45,498 nt of DNA from Stenotrophobium sp040387055 (GTDB lineage Bacteria > Pseudomonadota > Gammaproteobacteria > Nevskiales > Nevskiaceae): assembly GCA_040387055.1 (NCBI GenBank), contig JAZKEM010000094.1, positions 1 through 45,498 on the forward strand, written 5' to 3'. Below are positions 14,808 through 22,506 of this stretch, piece after piece. Every line of letters begins with the position of its first letter. Position 1 is the stretch's first letter. The notes under the pieces were generated by a model, which saw nothing but the letters and a program-made list of their open reading frames with translations, had not been told where the DNA came from and made no database searches. A program made the position numbers and the translations under genes.

Positions 14808-16433
14808 ATGCCTGTCTTCGAGTCTAAGGTAGATACCAACAGTCCTCAGTTCCAGCAAAACCGCGAGGGTATGCTCAAGTACATCGCGGATTGGCGCGCC
14901 GTTGAGGCTAAGGGGCGTGCGGAGGAGGAATCCAAGCGTGAGCGCTTCCACAAGCGCAAGCAGTTGCTGCCTCGCGAGCGCGTGCACCTGTTGCTTGATC
15001 GTGGTTCGCCATGGTTGGAGCTGTCGACGCTCTGCGGCTACAAGATGCACGACGACAAGGACGGTTCCTTGGCTGGCGGCAACAACATCATCGGTATCGG
15101 CTATGTCTCTGGCGTGCGCTGCATCATTAGCGCCTCCAACTCCGCGATCAAAGGCGGCACGATGACGCCTTGGGGCGTGCAGAAGGGCTTGCGCATTCAA
15201 GAGATCGCGCTTCAGCAGAAGCTGCCGATTGTCGCGATGATTGAATCCGGTGGTGCGAACCTGCTGTATCAGGCCGAAGTATTTATTCCTGGCGGCAAGA
15301 CCTTCGCAAACCAGTGCCGACTCTCAGCAGCAGGCATTCCGCAGGTCACCATCGTGCACGGTTCGTCCACTGCCGGTGGCGCCTACATGCCTGGGCTTTC
15401 CGATTTCGTGGTGATGGTGCGCAAGCGTGCCAAGGTATTCCTCGCTGGACCTCCCTTGCTGAAAGCGGCAACGGGTGAAGTCGCAAACGACGAGGATCTG
15501 GGTGGTGCCGAGATGCACTCGCAGATTGCCGGTACGTCGGAATTCCTCGCCGAGAACGATGCCGATGGCATTCGTATTGCCCGCGACATTGTCAAGAACC
15601 TCAACTGGAACGCGTCGCGTCCCAAACTCGACCTGCTGCCTGTGCGTGCGCCACGCTATGACGTCGACGAAATCTGCGGCGTTTTCCCAGCGGATTACCG
15701 CAAGCCGGTTGACTGTCGCGAAGTCATTGCGCGCCTTGCAGACGGTTCGGAGTTCCTCGAGTTCAAGAGCGAATACGATCAGCAGACGATCTGCGGGCGC
15801 GCCGTAATTCACGGTCACCAGATCGGCATCATTTCCAACAACGGCCCAATCACCACCAAGGGTGCGACCAAGGCTGGCCAGTTTATTCAGCAGTGCTGCC
15901 AGTCGAATATTCCGATCGTTTATCTGATGAACACCACGGGTTACATGGTGGGCACGGAGAGCGAGCAGGGCGGTATCGTCAAACATGGCTCTAAGATGAT
16001 TCAGGCTGTTGCGAACGCTACTGTTCCGCAGATCACCATTGTCATGGGCGGCAGTTTCGGCGCTGGCAACTACGGCATGTGCGGGCGTGGTTTTGGTCCG
16101 CACTTCATTTTCGCCTGGCCTAACAGTCGCACTTCGGTGATGGGTGGCGAGCAGGCAGCTGGCGTGATGGAAATCATCACGCGTCAGAAGTGGGAAGCCG
16201 AAGGCAAAGTAATGAGCGAGACAGACGAGAAGATGCTTGCTGCTCTACACAGTCAGGTTGTCAGCCAGTTCGACAGGGAAAGCCATGCTTTCGCCGCAAC
16301 CGCGCGCCTGTTCGACGATGGCCTGATCGACCCGCGCGATACGCGCAAAGTCTTGGGCCTGTGCCTCTCCGTATGCCGCGAAGCCAAATCGCGTCAGACC
16401 TTCCCCAACAGCTTCGGCGTCGCGCGTCTCTAA
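14808..16433 (+). CDS. atuC: Acyl-CoA carboxylase beta subunit (carboxyltransferase), geranyl-CoA-carboxylase-like
   Basis: This 541-residue carboxyltransferase would move CO2 from biotin onto a branched enoyl-CoA. It has the two crotonase-like halves: N-terminal SNSAIKGGTMTPWG, IESGGANLLYQAEVF and FLAGPPLLKAATGE, and C-terminal ISNNGPITTKGATK and MGGSFGAGNYGMCG. The nearest alternatives are methylcrotonyl-CoA carboxylase (LiuB) and geranyl-CoA carboxylase (AtuC). MCC proteins, as I recall them, read GGTYYP where this one has GGTMTP. That, the adjacent TetR gene and the gene order beta-dehydrogenase-hydratase-alpha favour AtuC. The ATG at 14808 is preceded by AAGGAAA. It heads a four-gene run with gaps of 13-48 bases. 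Confidence 0.78.
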   Translation: MPVFESKVDTNSPQFQQNREGMLKYIADWRAVEAKGRAEEESKRERFHKRKQLLPRERVHLLLDRGSPWLELSTLCGYKMHDDKDGSLAGGNNIIGIGYVSGVRCIISASNSAIKGGTMTPWGVQKGLRIQEIALQQKLPIVAMIESGGANLLYQAEVFIPGGKTFANQCRLSAAGIPQVTIVHGSSTAGGAYMPGLSDFVVMVRKRAKVFLAGPPLLKAATGEVANDEDLGGAEMHSQIAGTSEFLAENDADGIRIARDIVKNLNWNASRPKLDLLPVRAPRYDVDEICGVFPADYRKPVDCREVIARLADGSEFLEFKSEYDQQTICGRAVIHGHQIGIISNNGPITTKGATKAGQFIQQCCQSNIPIVYLMNTTGYMVGTESEQGGIVKHGSKMIQAVANATVPQITIVMGGSFGAGNYGMCGRGFGPHFIFAWPNSRTSVMGGEQAAGVMEIITRQKWEAEGKVMSETDEKMLAALHSQVVSQFDRESHAFAATARLFDDGLIDPRDTRKVLGLCLSVCREAKSRQTFPNSFGVARL

Positions 16434-16455
16434 CGCGTCGAGCAAGAGAATCACT

Positions 16456-17622
16456 ATGCAAATTACACACGAACATCAGTCGCTCTACGATACGACCAAG
16501 CGTTTTATCGAAGAGCAGATCAATCCAAACTCCAAAGAGTGGGAACGCGACGGCATTTTTCCTGCGCGTGAAGTGTTCAAGAAAATGGGCGATCTCGGTT
16601 TGCTCGGTATTGCCAAGCCGGAAAGCGTTGGCGGTCTAGGCCTCGATTATGGTTATCAGCTGATGTTTGCGGAGGCCTTGGGCCACTGCAATGTTGGTGG
16701 TATTCCAATGGCAATTGGCGTGCAGACGGATATGGCAACGCCAGCATTGGCGCGTTTTGGCTCTGACTATCTCAAGGAAAATTTCCTTAAGCCTGCTGTG
16801 GCTGGCGACATGGTTGCTGCCATCGCTGTGAGCGAACCCGGCGCTGGCTCCGACGTCGCAGGCATCAAGACCACGGCGCGTCGCGAAGGCGATGAGTACG
16901 TGATCAGTGGCCAGAAGATGTGGATCACCAATGGTACGCAGGCTGATTGGGCTTGCGTTCTGTGCAATACAGGCGATTCACCGGATGGTGGTCGTCACGG
17001 CAACAAAAGTTTGATCGTTGTGCCGCTCGACACCAAGGGTGTTGATCGCCGCACCAAGCTCGAAAAACTCGGACAGCGCTCCAGCGATACTGCCATCATT
17101 TTCTTTGACGACGTGCGCGTTCCTGCTCGCAATTTGATTGGCTCTGAAGGCAAGGGCTTTACCTATCAGATGCAGCAATTCCAAGAAGAACGTTTATTTC
17201 TGTCGGCCAGCATCGTGCAGGCGATGGATAATTGCATCAGCGAGACGGCGACGTACACGCGTCAACGCAACGCCTTTGGTCAAAGCATTCTCGACAACCA
17301 ATTCGTGCAGTTCCGTTTGTCGGAATTGAAGACTGAAGTTGAAGCATTGCGCGCACTGATCTATCGCGCTGCAGATGACATGCTTGCAGGACAAGATGTA
17401 ACGCTGATGGCTTCGATGGCCAAGCTCAAAGCCGGCAAACTCGGACGCGAAGTGCCAGATGCCTGCCTGCAGTTCTGGGGCGGTCAGGGTTTCATGTGGG
17501 ACAACTTTGTCGCGCAGATGTATCGCGACTTGCGCTTGCATGCGATCGGCGGCGGTGCTGACGAAATCATGCTTGGCATCATCTCCAAGCGCCTTGGTTT
17601 TGGCGGCAAGAAGAAAGCCTAA
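16456..17622 (+). CDS. atuD: Acyl-CoA dehydrogenase, citronellyl-CoA-dehydrogenase-like
   Basis: This 388-residue flavoprotein desaturates an acyl-CoA and passes electrons to ETF. Visible are AVSEPGAGSDVAGIKT (124-139) and QKMWITNGTQADW (153-165) around the FAD, and the C-terminal RDLRLHAIGGGADEIM. The C-terminal loop that carries the catalytic Glu in medium-chain enzymes reads GGG here. The likely base is instead Glu245 in FQEERLF, the helix position used by isovaleryl- and long-chain-type enzymes. It lies 22 bases after the carboxylase beta gene. In the Atu pathway this step converts citronellyl-CoA to geranyl-CoA, the substrate of AtuCF. Confidence 0.8.
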   Translation: MQITHEHQSLYDTTKRFIEEQINPNSKEWERDGIFPAREVFKKMGDLGLLGIAKPESVGGLGLDYGYQLMFAEALGHCNVGGIPMAIGVQTDMATPALARFGSDYLKENFLKPAVAGDMVAAIAVSEPGAGSDVAGIKTTARREGDEYVISGQKMWITNGTQADWACVLCNTGDSPDGGRHGNKSLIVVPLDTKGVDRRTKLEKLGQRSSDTAIIFFDDVRVPARNLIGSEGKGFTYQMQQFQEERLFLSASIVQAMDNCISETATYTRQRNAFGQSILDNQFVQFRLSELKTEVEALRALIYRAADDMLAGQDVTLMASMAKLKAGKLGREVPDACLQFWGGQGFMWDNFVAQMYRDLRLHAIGGGADEIMLGIISKRLGFGGKKKA

Positions 17623-17635
17623 GGCGATCATTCCA

Positions 17636-18445
17636 ATGACACTGCCTGAAGTCGAAAATTTATTGTTGAAACTCGAGCGCGGTGTGCTCGAAGTAACTTT
17701 GAATCGACCTGAGTCGCGCAATGCGATGAGTCAGGCGATGGTAGCGGACCTCAACGCAGTGTTTGATGCCATCGCTGATGAGCGCGCGATTCGTGTTGTG
17801 ATTTTGCGCGGCGCGGGTGGGCACTTTTGTGCTGGTGCAGATCTCAAGCAGATGTTGGCGGGTGGCATGAAACCGCCAGTAGCAGGTGAGAGTGATCCGA
17901 TTGTCGGTTTCAGCCGCAGCTTTGGAAGCCTGCTGCGTAAAGTGACGAAACTTCCTGCTGTTGTGATTGCGATCTGCGAAGGCGCGGTGCTGGGTGGTGG
18001 ATTTGGTTTTGCTTGCGTATCAGACATTGCGTTTGCACATGTTGATGCAAAATTCGGTTTGCCAGAAACCACACGTGGTCTGCCACCTGCGCAAATTGCC
18101 CCGTTCGTTGTTGAGCGCATCGGCCTTACGCAGGCGCGCAAGCTTTGCCTGACGGGCGCACAGTTCCGCGGTGCAGAAGCGCAGCGCCTCGGCATTGTTC
18201 ATGAAGTGTTCTCTGCTGAAGAAGAATTGCAGTCCAAACTTGCAGAAACACTTAAGCAGATTTTGAACTGCGCACCGAATGCCAATGCCGTGACGAAGGA
18301 AATCATCCTTAACGTAGCGCATCAGGATATGGAATTTGTACTCGACGACGCGGCACAGAAATTTGCGGCTTGCGTACGTGGTTCAGAAGCGCCAGAAGGT
18401 ATTACAGCATTCATGCAAAAACGTGCGCCCAAGTGGGCGAACTGA
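17636..18445 (+). CDS. atuE: Enoyl-CoA hydratase family, isohexenylglutaconyl-CoA-hydratase-like
   Basis: This 269-residue crotonase-fold hydratase would add water to the carboxylated enoyl-CoA. The oxyanion-hole segments are LRGAGGHFCAGADLKQM and EGAVLGGGFGFACVSDIAFA; the acid/base region is LPETTRGLPPAQIAPFVVERIG, whose PAQIAPFVV form is close to glutaconyl-CoA hydratases such as LiuC and AtuE. I chose the ATG at 17636, 13 bases after the dehydrogenase stop, because the longer frame (from 17459) would lie inside that gene and its N-terminus has no family resemblance. It sits third in the beta-dehydrogenase-hydratase-alpha series. Confidence 0.78.
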   Translation: MTLPEVENLLLKLERGVLEVTLNRPESRNAMSQAMVADLNAVFDAIADERAIRVVILRGAGGHFCAGADLKQMLAGGMKPPVAGESDPIVGFSRSFGSLLRKVTKLPAVVIAICEGAVLGGGFGFACVSDIAFAHVDAKFGLPETTRGLPPAQIAPFVVERIGLTQARKLCLTGAQFRGAEAQRLGIVHEVFSAEEELQSKLAETLKQILNCAPNANAVTKEIILNVAHQDMEFVLDDAAQKFAACVRGSEAPEGITAFMQKRAPKWAN

Positions 18446-18493
18446 AACTAGTTTCGCGACGAGCGAACAGTTAAAACGATTAATCGAGAATTC

Positions 18494-20491
18494 ATGATGA
18501 GCAAGCGTTTCACTAAAGTTCTGGTCGCCAACCGTGGCGAAATTGCGGTTCGCGTTATTCGCGGCGCCAAGAAAGCAGGCTATCAAACCGTTGCTGTGTA
18601 CAGCGACGCTGATAAAGACAGCATGCACGTGCTGGAAGCGGATGAAGCTGTTCGCATTGGCCCGGCGCCCGCCAAGGATTCGTACTTGGTGATTGAGAAT
18701 ATTCTTGCTGCTGCCAAGCTTTCTGGCGCGCAGGCTATTCATCCGGGCTACGGCTTTTTGTCAGAGCGCGAAGCCTTTGCCAAGGCTGTACAAGACTCTG
18801 GCCTGATTTTTATTGGTCCAGATCCGCATTCGATTGAAGCGATGGGCAACAAGAGCGCGTCCAAGATCCGCATGATTGCGGCGAATGTGCCTTGCGTGCC
18901 GGGATACCAGGGTGATGATCAGTCTGATGAAACTTTGGTCGCTGAATCCAAGAAGGCTGGCCTCCCTGTAATGGTGAAGGCGGCAGCTGGCGGTGGTGGT
19001 CGCGGTATGCGTTTGGTGCATGAGGCTTCAGAGCTGCTGGCGAATATCCAATCAGCGCGCTCTGAAGCAGGTAACGCGTTTGGTTCGGGTCAGTTGCTGA
19101 TTGAAAAAGCAGTGATGGATGCGCGTCACGTTGAAATCCAAATTTTTGGTGATCGTCATGGCAACGTGATTCATTTCGGTGAACGTGATTGCTCCGTTCA
19201 GCGCCGCAACCAAAAGGTTGTTGAAGAAGCGCCATCCCCAGCCGTAGACGACGCTTTGCGCTTGAAGATGGGCGCAGCAGCAGTCGCAGCAGCCAAGGCA
19301 GTAAACTACGTCGGCGCAGGCACCGTGGAATTTATGCTCGCACGTGATGGCCAGTTCTATTTCTTGGAAATGAACACGCGCTTGCAGGTTGAGCATCCTG
19401 TTACCGAACTGGTTTATGACGTTGATCTTGTGGAGTGGCAGCTTCGCGTTGCGCAAGGCGAGACTTTGCCGCTAACGCAGGAGCAAGTTCTTGCGCGCCG
19501 CAAAGGCTGGGCGATTGAAGTACGTCTTTGCGCTGAAGATCCACGTGACAACTACATGCCGCAGACGGGCCCCATTCTTTCGTGGAGCGCGCCGCAGGGC
19601 GAGGGTGTGCGTGTTGATACGTATCTCACCACGGGCGCAACGATTAGTCCGTTCTACGATTCGATGCAGGCCAAGGTCATTGCCTGGGGCGAAGATCGCG
19701 AAACAGCACGTACTCGCTTGCTCAAAGCGCTGGATCAAACCAGCTTCCTGGGCGTGGTGAATAACAAGGATTATTTGTCAGCGATTCTGGCAAATGAAGC
19801 GTTTGCTTCCGGCGATTTCAGTACGGCATTTATCGGCAAATACTTTCCGCAGGAGCAAGTCTCTGCGGTAAAGCCATCGTCACGCCATGTTGCACTTGCG
19901 GTGGTTGCGCTGTATCTCGATGACGCGCAGAAACTTGCAGAAGAAAACAATCTATCGTCAGAATTTATTGGTTGGCATAGCTCGCATGAAGCGCCAGCTG
20001 AATACAAATTGAAGTGGCGCGATCAAGACTATGATCTGGAAGTTTTGGTGCATGACGGCCATCAATTTTCAGTTGAAATTGATGGTGGCAAGATTGAGAT
20101 CAATGTCGCTCGTTCCTTGCCGCACGAATTCCACTACATCGTCGAAGGCGTACAAGGCAAAGCAGTCATTGCACATCACGGCGACGCTGTCTGGTTGACT
20201 GCAGAAGGCGTGACGCACTGCTATATCGACAACTCACTCGCGCCTGCGCAAGCTGTGGCTGCTGGCGCTGATGGACGTATCCTCGCTAATAGCGATGGCA
20301 AAATTGTTGCCGTACACGTAGAGGCAGGGCAGAAAGTTGAGAAGGGCACTACGTTAGTCGTGCTGGAAGCGATGAAGATGGAGTTCCAGCTCACCACGCC
20401 GGTGTCTGGTGTGATTGAGTCGGTCAGTGTGAAGGCGGGTGATCAGGTTAAGGGGCGTCAGTTGCTGGTGCAGGTTAAGCCGGACGCTTGA
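18494..20491 (+). CDS. atuF: Acyl-CoA carboxylase alpha subunit (biotin carboxylase and biotin carrier), geranyl-CoA-carboxylase-like
   Basis: This 665-residue subunit carboxylates biotin with ATP and bicarbonate and carries the biotin. The biotin carboxylase domain spans about residues 5-450: KVLVANRGEIAVRVIR at the start, ATP-grasp loop AAAGGGGRGMRL, VVEEAPSPAV, and FLEMNTRLQVEHPVTE. A linker domain follows, then the carrier domain at the end with the biotinylated Lys in LEAMKMEF. The domain set and length suit either MCC or GCC alpha subunits; the assignment follows its neighbours. ATG codons at 18494 and 18497 are both possible starts. A strong terminator follows the stop by about 20 bases and closes the operon. 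Confidence 0.8.
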   Translation: MMSKRFTKVLVANRGEIAVRVIRGAKKAGYQTVAVYSDADKDSMHVLEADEAVRIGPAPAKDSYLVIENILAAAKLSGAQAIHPGYGFLSEREAFAKAVQDSGLIFIGPDPHSIEAMGNKSASKIRMIAANVPCVPGYQGDDQSDETLVAESKKAGLPVMVKAAAGGGGRGMRLVHEASELLANIQSARSEAGNAFGSGQLLIEKAVMDARHVEIQIFGDRHGNVIHFGERDCSVQRRNQKVVEEAPSPAVDDALRLKMGAAAVAAAKAVNYVGAGTVEFMLARDGQFYFLEMNTRLQVEHPVTELVYDVDLVEWQLRVAQGETLPLTQEQVLARRKGWAIEVRLCAEDPRDNYMPQTGPILSWSAPQGEGVRVDTYLTTGATISPFYDSMQAKVIAWGEDRETARTRLLKALDQTSFLGVVNNKDYLSAILANEAFASGDFSTAFIGKYFPQEQVSAVKPSSRHVALAVVALYLDDAQKLAEENNLSSEFIGWHSSHEAPAEYKLKWRDQDYDLEVLVHDGHQFSVEIDGGKIEINVARSLPHEFHYIVEGVQGKAVIAHHGDAVWLTAEGVTHCYIDNSLAPAQAVAAGADGRILANSDGKIVAVHVEAGQKVEKGTTLVVLEAMKMEFQLTTPVSGVIESVSVKAGDQVKGRQLLVQVKPDA

Positions 20492-20512
20492 TTTTTAGCC
20501 TAGGGTTAATAG

Positions 20513-20550
20513 AAAAAGCGGTGCATGCCTACGCATGCACCGCTTTTTTT
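20513..20550 (+). terminator. Rho-independent terminator after the Atu-like operon
   Basis: An 11-bp GC-rich stem (GCGGTGCATGC / GCATGCACCGC) with a CTAC loop is flanked by five A on the left and seven T on the right. It is placed directly after the biotin carboxylase gene. Confidence 0.93.
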
Positions 20551-20693
20551 ATGTGTGGTCGTTGCTGTTTGAAGGCTGCATCGCAGTACAAACTTACCTC
20601 TGGTTGCTTTCCATTTATAGAGGCCTGAGAACGGGGTGAGAATCCCATTCCTGCGCATCCATGCGCCCACGGGATACATTGCGTCGTGCAAAT

Positions 20694-20725
20694 AAAAACC
20701 CGCCTGATTGCTCAGGCGGGTTTTT
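20694..20725 (-). terminator. Rho-independent terminator for the first OmpA gene
   Basis: A 14-bp stem (AAAAACCCGCCTGA / TCAGGCGGGTTTTT) with a TTGC loop lies just after the stop of the OmpA gene at 20742 (read on the minus strand). A and T tracts on both sides make it usable in either direction. The same hairpin type follows the paralogue at 25225. Confidence 0.92.
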
Positions 20726-20741
20726 AGTTACATCAAACTAC

Positions 20742-22250
20742 TTACTCAAGAACTTTCAGCTCAACGCGGCGGTTGTTTTCGCGGCCGGCTTCGGTTTCGT
20801 TGGTGTCGATTGGGCGGGTCTTGCCGTAGCCGACTGGGCTGAGGCGCTTGACTTCAACGCCCTTGCCACCCAAATAGACCTTCACAGCAATCGCACGCTT
20901 CTCAGACAGGCCGAGGTTGTAGGCGTCGGTACCGATGTAGTCGGTGTGACCCTGAACTTCGACGTTAACTTCTGGATAGGCCTTCAGCGTTTCGGCAACC
21001 TGATTCAGGATTTCCTTAGCCGCTTGGGTCAGACGATCGGAGTCGAACTCGAACTTCACGCCTTTCAGGATGAAGTTGTGCTCAAGCGCGCATCCGTGTT
21101 CGTCAACCTGCTCACCTGGACGTGGACGGCGGCAATCACCTTTCAGTGCGCAACCGTTTGGAAGTACCTTGGCGCCAGCTGGCGTGTTCGGGCACTCGTC
21201 CTGATCATCTGGGATGCCGTCGCCATCGCTATCGAGTGGGCAACCATCTGGACCAACCTTCTGGCCCTTGGCAGTGTTCGGGCACTTGTCGAGGTAGTCA
21301 GGAATGCCGTCGCCATCGCTATCCGTGAACGGGCAGCCGTCGCCATTCACTGGCGTACCGCGTGGGGTGTTCGGGCACTTGTCGAGGTAGTCAGGAACGC
21401 CGTCGCCATCGGAATCCAATGGGCAACCATCAGCGCCAACCTGAACGCCTCTAGCGGTGTTCGGGCACTTGTCGAGGTAATCAGGAACGCCGTCGCCATC
21501 GCTATCAGCTGGGCAACCATCGGCATTAACCACTACGCCAGGAGCTGTGCGTGGGCACTTGTCGAGGTAGTCAGGAACGCCGTCGCCATCGCTATCCGGT
21601 GGGCAGCCATCAGCATTGACAGCAACACCTTTAGGAGTGTTAGGGCATTTATCGCGGTCATTTGGCACGCCGTCGCCATCGCTATCCGATGGGTCAGCGC
21701 CGAACTTAATGCGTGCGCCTACGCCAGCAGTAATAACGTAGAAGTTGGTCTTCTGCAGAACGCCGCCGCGATCACGAATCGCGTCGGTGTTGTAGCGGGC
21801 GTCAAAGCGCAGATCAATAGCCTGCGACAGACGCACGAATGCACCTGCACCCAAGCCAAACCCAAGGCCGCCTTGGCGTTCGCCAAGGAAGTTAATCGAG
21901 TGGCCGTTAACATTACCGAGCAGGTAAGGGCGGAAGGCCCAAGATTCTGGAGCAAGGTATTGCAGAAAGTTCACGCCGAGGGTGAGTCGGTTGTACTTAT
22001 TGTCAGCAGGCAGGTGACCTACGGTCAGGCTGCTATAGCCAGCTTCGAGTTCAAAGCCCTGGTAGGTCGCCAGTGAGCGGCCCACCGAGAATTGCGCCAT
22101 TGGGCCGCTATCCATATCGCTCTGGTCGGACACTACGGCGCCGAGCGTAGGCGAGATGTACCAACGCTTATCGTAATCATCACCCGCATGTGCAACGGTA
22201 GTGACGGCCCACAGCGCAAAAAACGCGGCCAGTATTTTACTTCTTATCAT
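20742..22250 (-). CDS. OmpA-family outer membrane protein with thrombospondin-3 repeats (copy 1)
   Basis: This 502-residue envelope protein anchors the outer membrane to peptidoglycan. A signal peptide ends at about residue 23 (VTTVAHA|GDD). Residues 24-185 form a short beta-barrel domain. Residues about 189-375 hold six calcium-binding thrombospondin-3 repeats of about 30 residues (consensus DSDGDGVPDYLDKCPNT). A Cys-rich hinge (DCRRPRPGEQVDEHGCA) leads to the C-terminal OmpA domain, where HTDYIGTDAYNLGLSEKRA carries the peptidoglycan-binding Asp and Arg. The start is supported by AGGGGAA eight bases upstream. The 3' end is almost the same as that of the gene at 25225 (222 bases identical). 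The barrel sequences differ, so the two present different surfaces on one shared anchor. Confidence 0.92.
   Translation of the reverse strand: MIRSKILAAFFALWAVTTVAHAGDDYDKRWYISPTLGAVVSDQSDMDSGPMAQFSVGRSLATYQGFELEAGYSSLTVGHLPADNKYNRLTLGVNFLQYLAPESWAFRPYLLGNVNGHSINFLGERQGGLGFGLGAGAFVRLSQAIDLRFDARYNTDAIRDRGGVLQKTNFYVITAGVGARIKFGADPSDSDGDGVPNDRDKCPNTPKGVAVNADGCPPDSDGDGVPDYLDKCPRTAPGVVVNADGCPADSDGDGVPDYLDKCPNTARGVQVGADGCPLDSDGDGVPDYLDKCPNTPRGTPVNGDGCPFTDSDGDGIPDYLDKCPNTAKGQKVGPDGCPLDSDGDGIPDDQDECPNTPAGAKVLPNGCALKGDCRRPRPGEQVDEHGCALEHNFILKGVKFEFDSDRLTQAAKEILNQVAETLKAYPEVNVEVQGHTDYIGTDAYNLGLSEKRAIAVKVYLGGKGVEVKRLSPVGYGKTRPIDTNETEAGRENNRRVELKVLE
21120..21690 (-). repeat. Tandem thrombospondin-3 repeat block within OmpA copy 1
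   Basis: Six in-frame tandem units of roughly 90 bases each encode DSDGDGVPDYLDKCPN-type calcium-binding repeats. Units 2-5 are the most alike. Such a block can gain or lose units by slippage or recombination, and OmpA copy 2 has five units. Confidence 0.88.
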
Positions 22251-22506
22251 TTGCAGGTTCCCCTAGAGCGTAGACGTCGCATATTCGATCAAACCAACAC
22301 TGCTACATATCGTGACCCACATCGCGAGGATATGAATCAAAAACGTGTCACGATCATAACTGGCCTGCCGGCCAAGATACAAAAATTATCCCCATAACAC
22401 TGCGATTAGAATACCATTGCTATTGTAATGTCGATATACTCGGCACGGGGTTTCAGATGATTTACAACACGCGGCATTCAAAAAAAGTTTCCTGAGGAAC
22501 ACACAA

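Noticed and set aside
15324..16103. A 259-codon minus-strand frame inside the carboxylase beta gene.
   Set aside because: The plus strand encodes a clear, full-length carboxyltransferase here; the antisense product has no recognisable domain.
14808..20491. A leucine-degradation (Liu) cluster instead of an Atu cluster.
   Set aside because: A TetR rather than MerR regulator is adjacent and the carboxylase beta lacks the GGTYYP form; I keep Liu as the main alternative, not as the call.
21120..21690. Regular ~90-base tandem repeats that might suggest a CRISPR array or satellite.
   Set aside because: The repeats are in frame, with no unique spacers, and encode calcium-binding thrombospondin-3 units within OmpA.
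20661..22076. A 471-codon open frame on the plus strand, opposite the first OmpA gene, with repetitive product.
   Set aside because: It is an antisense shadow of the thrombospondin-3 repeats; codon bias on the real strand leaves it open, the product is a repetitive hydrophobic pattern without family resemblance, and it runs through the OmpA terminator.
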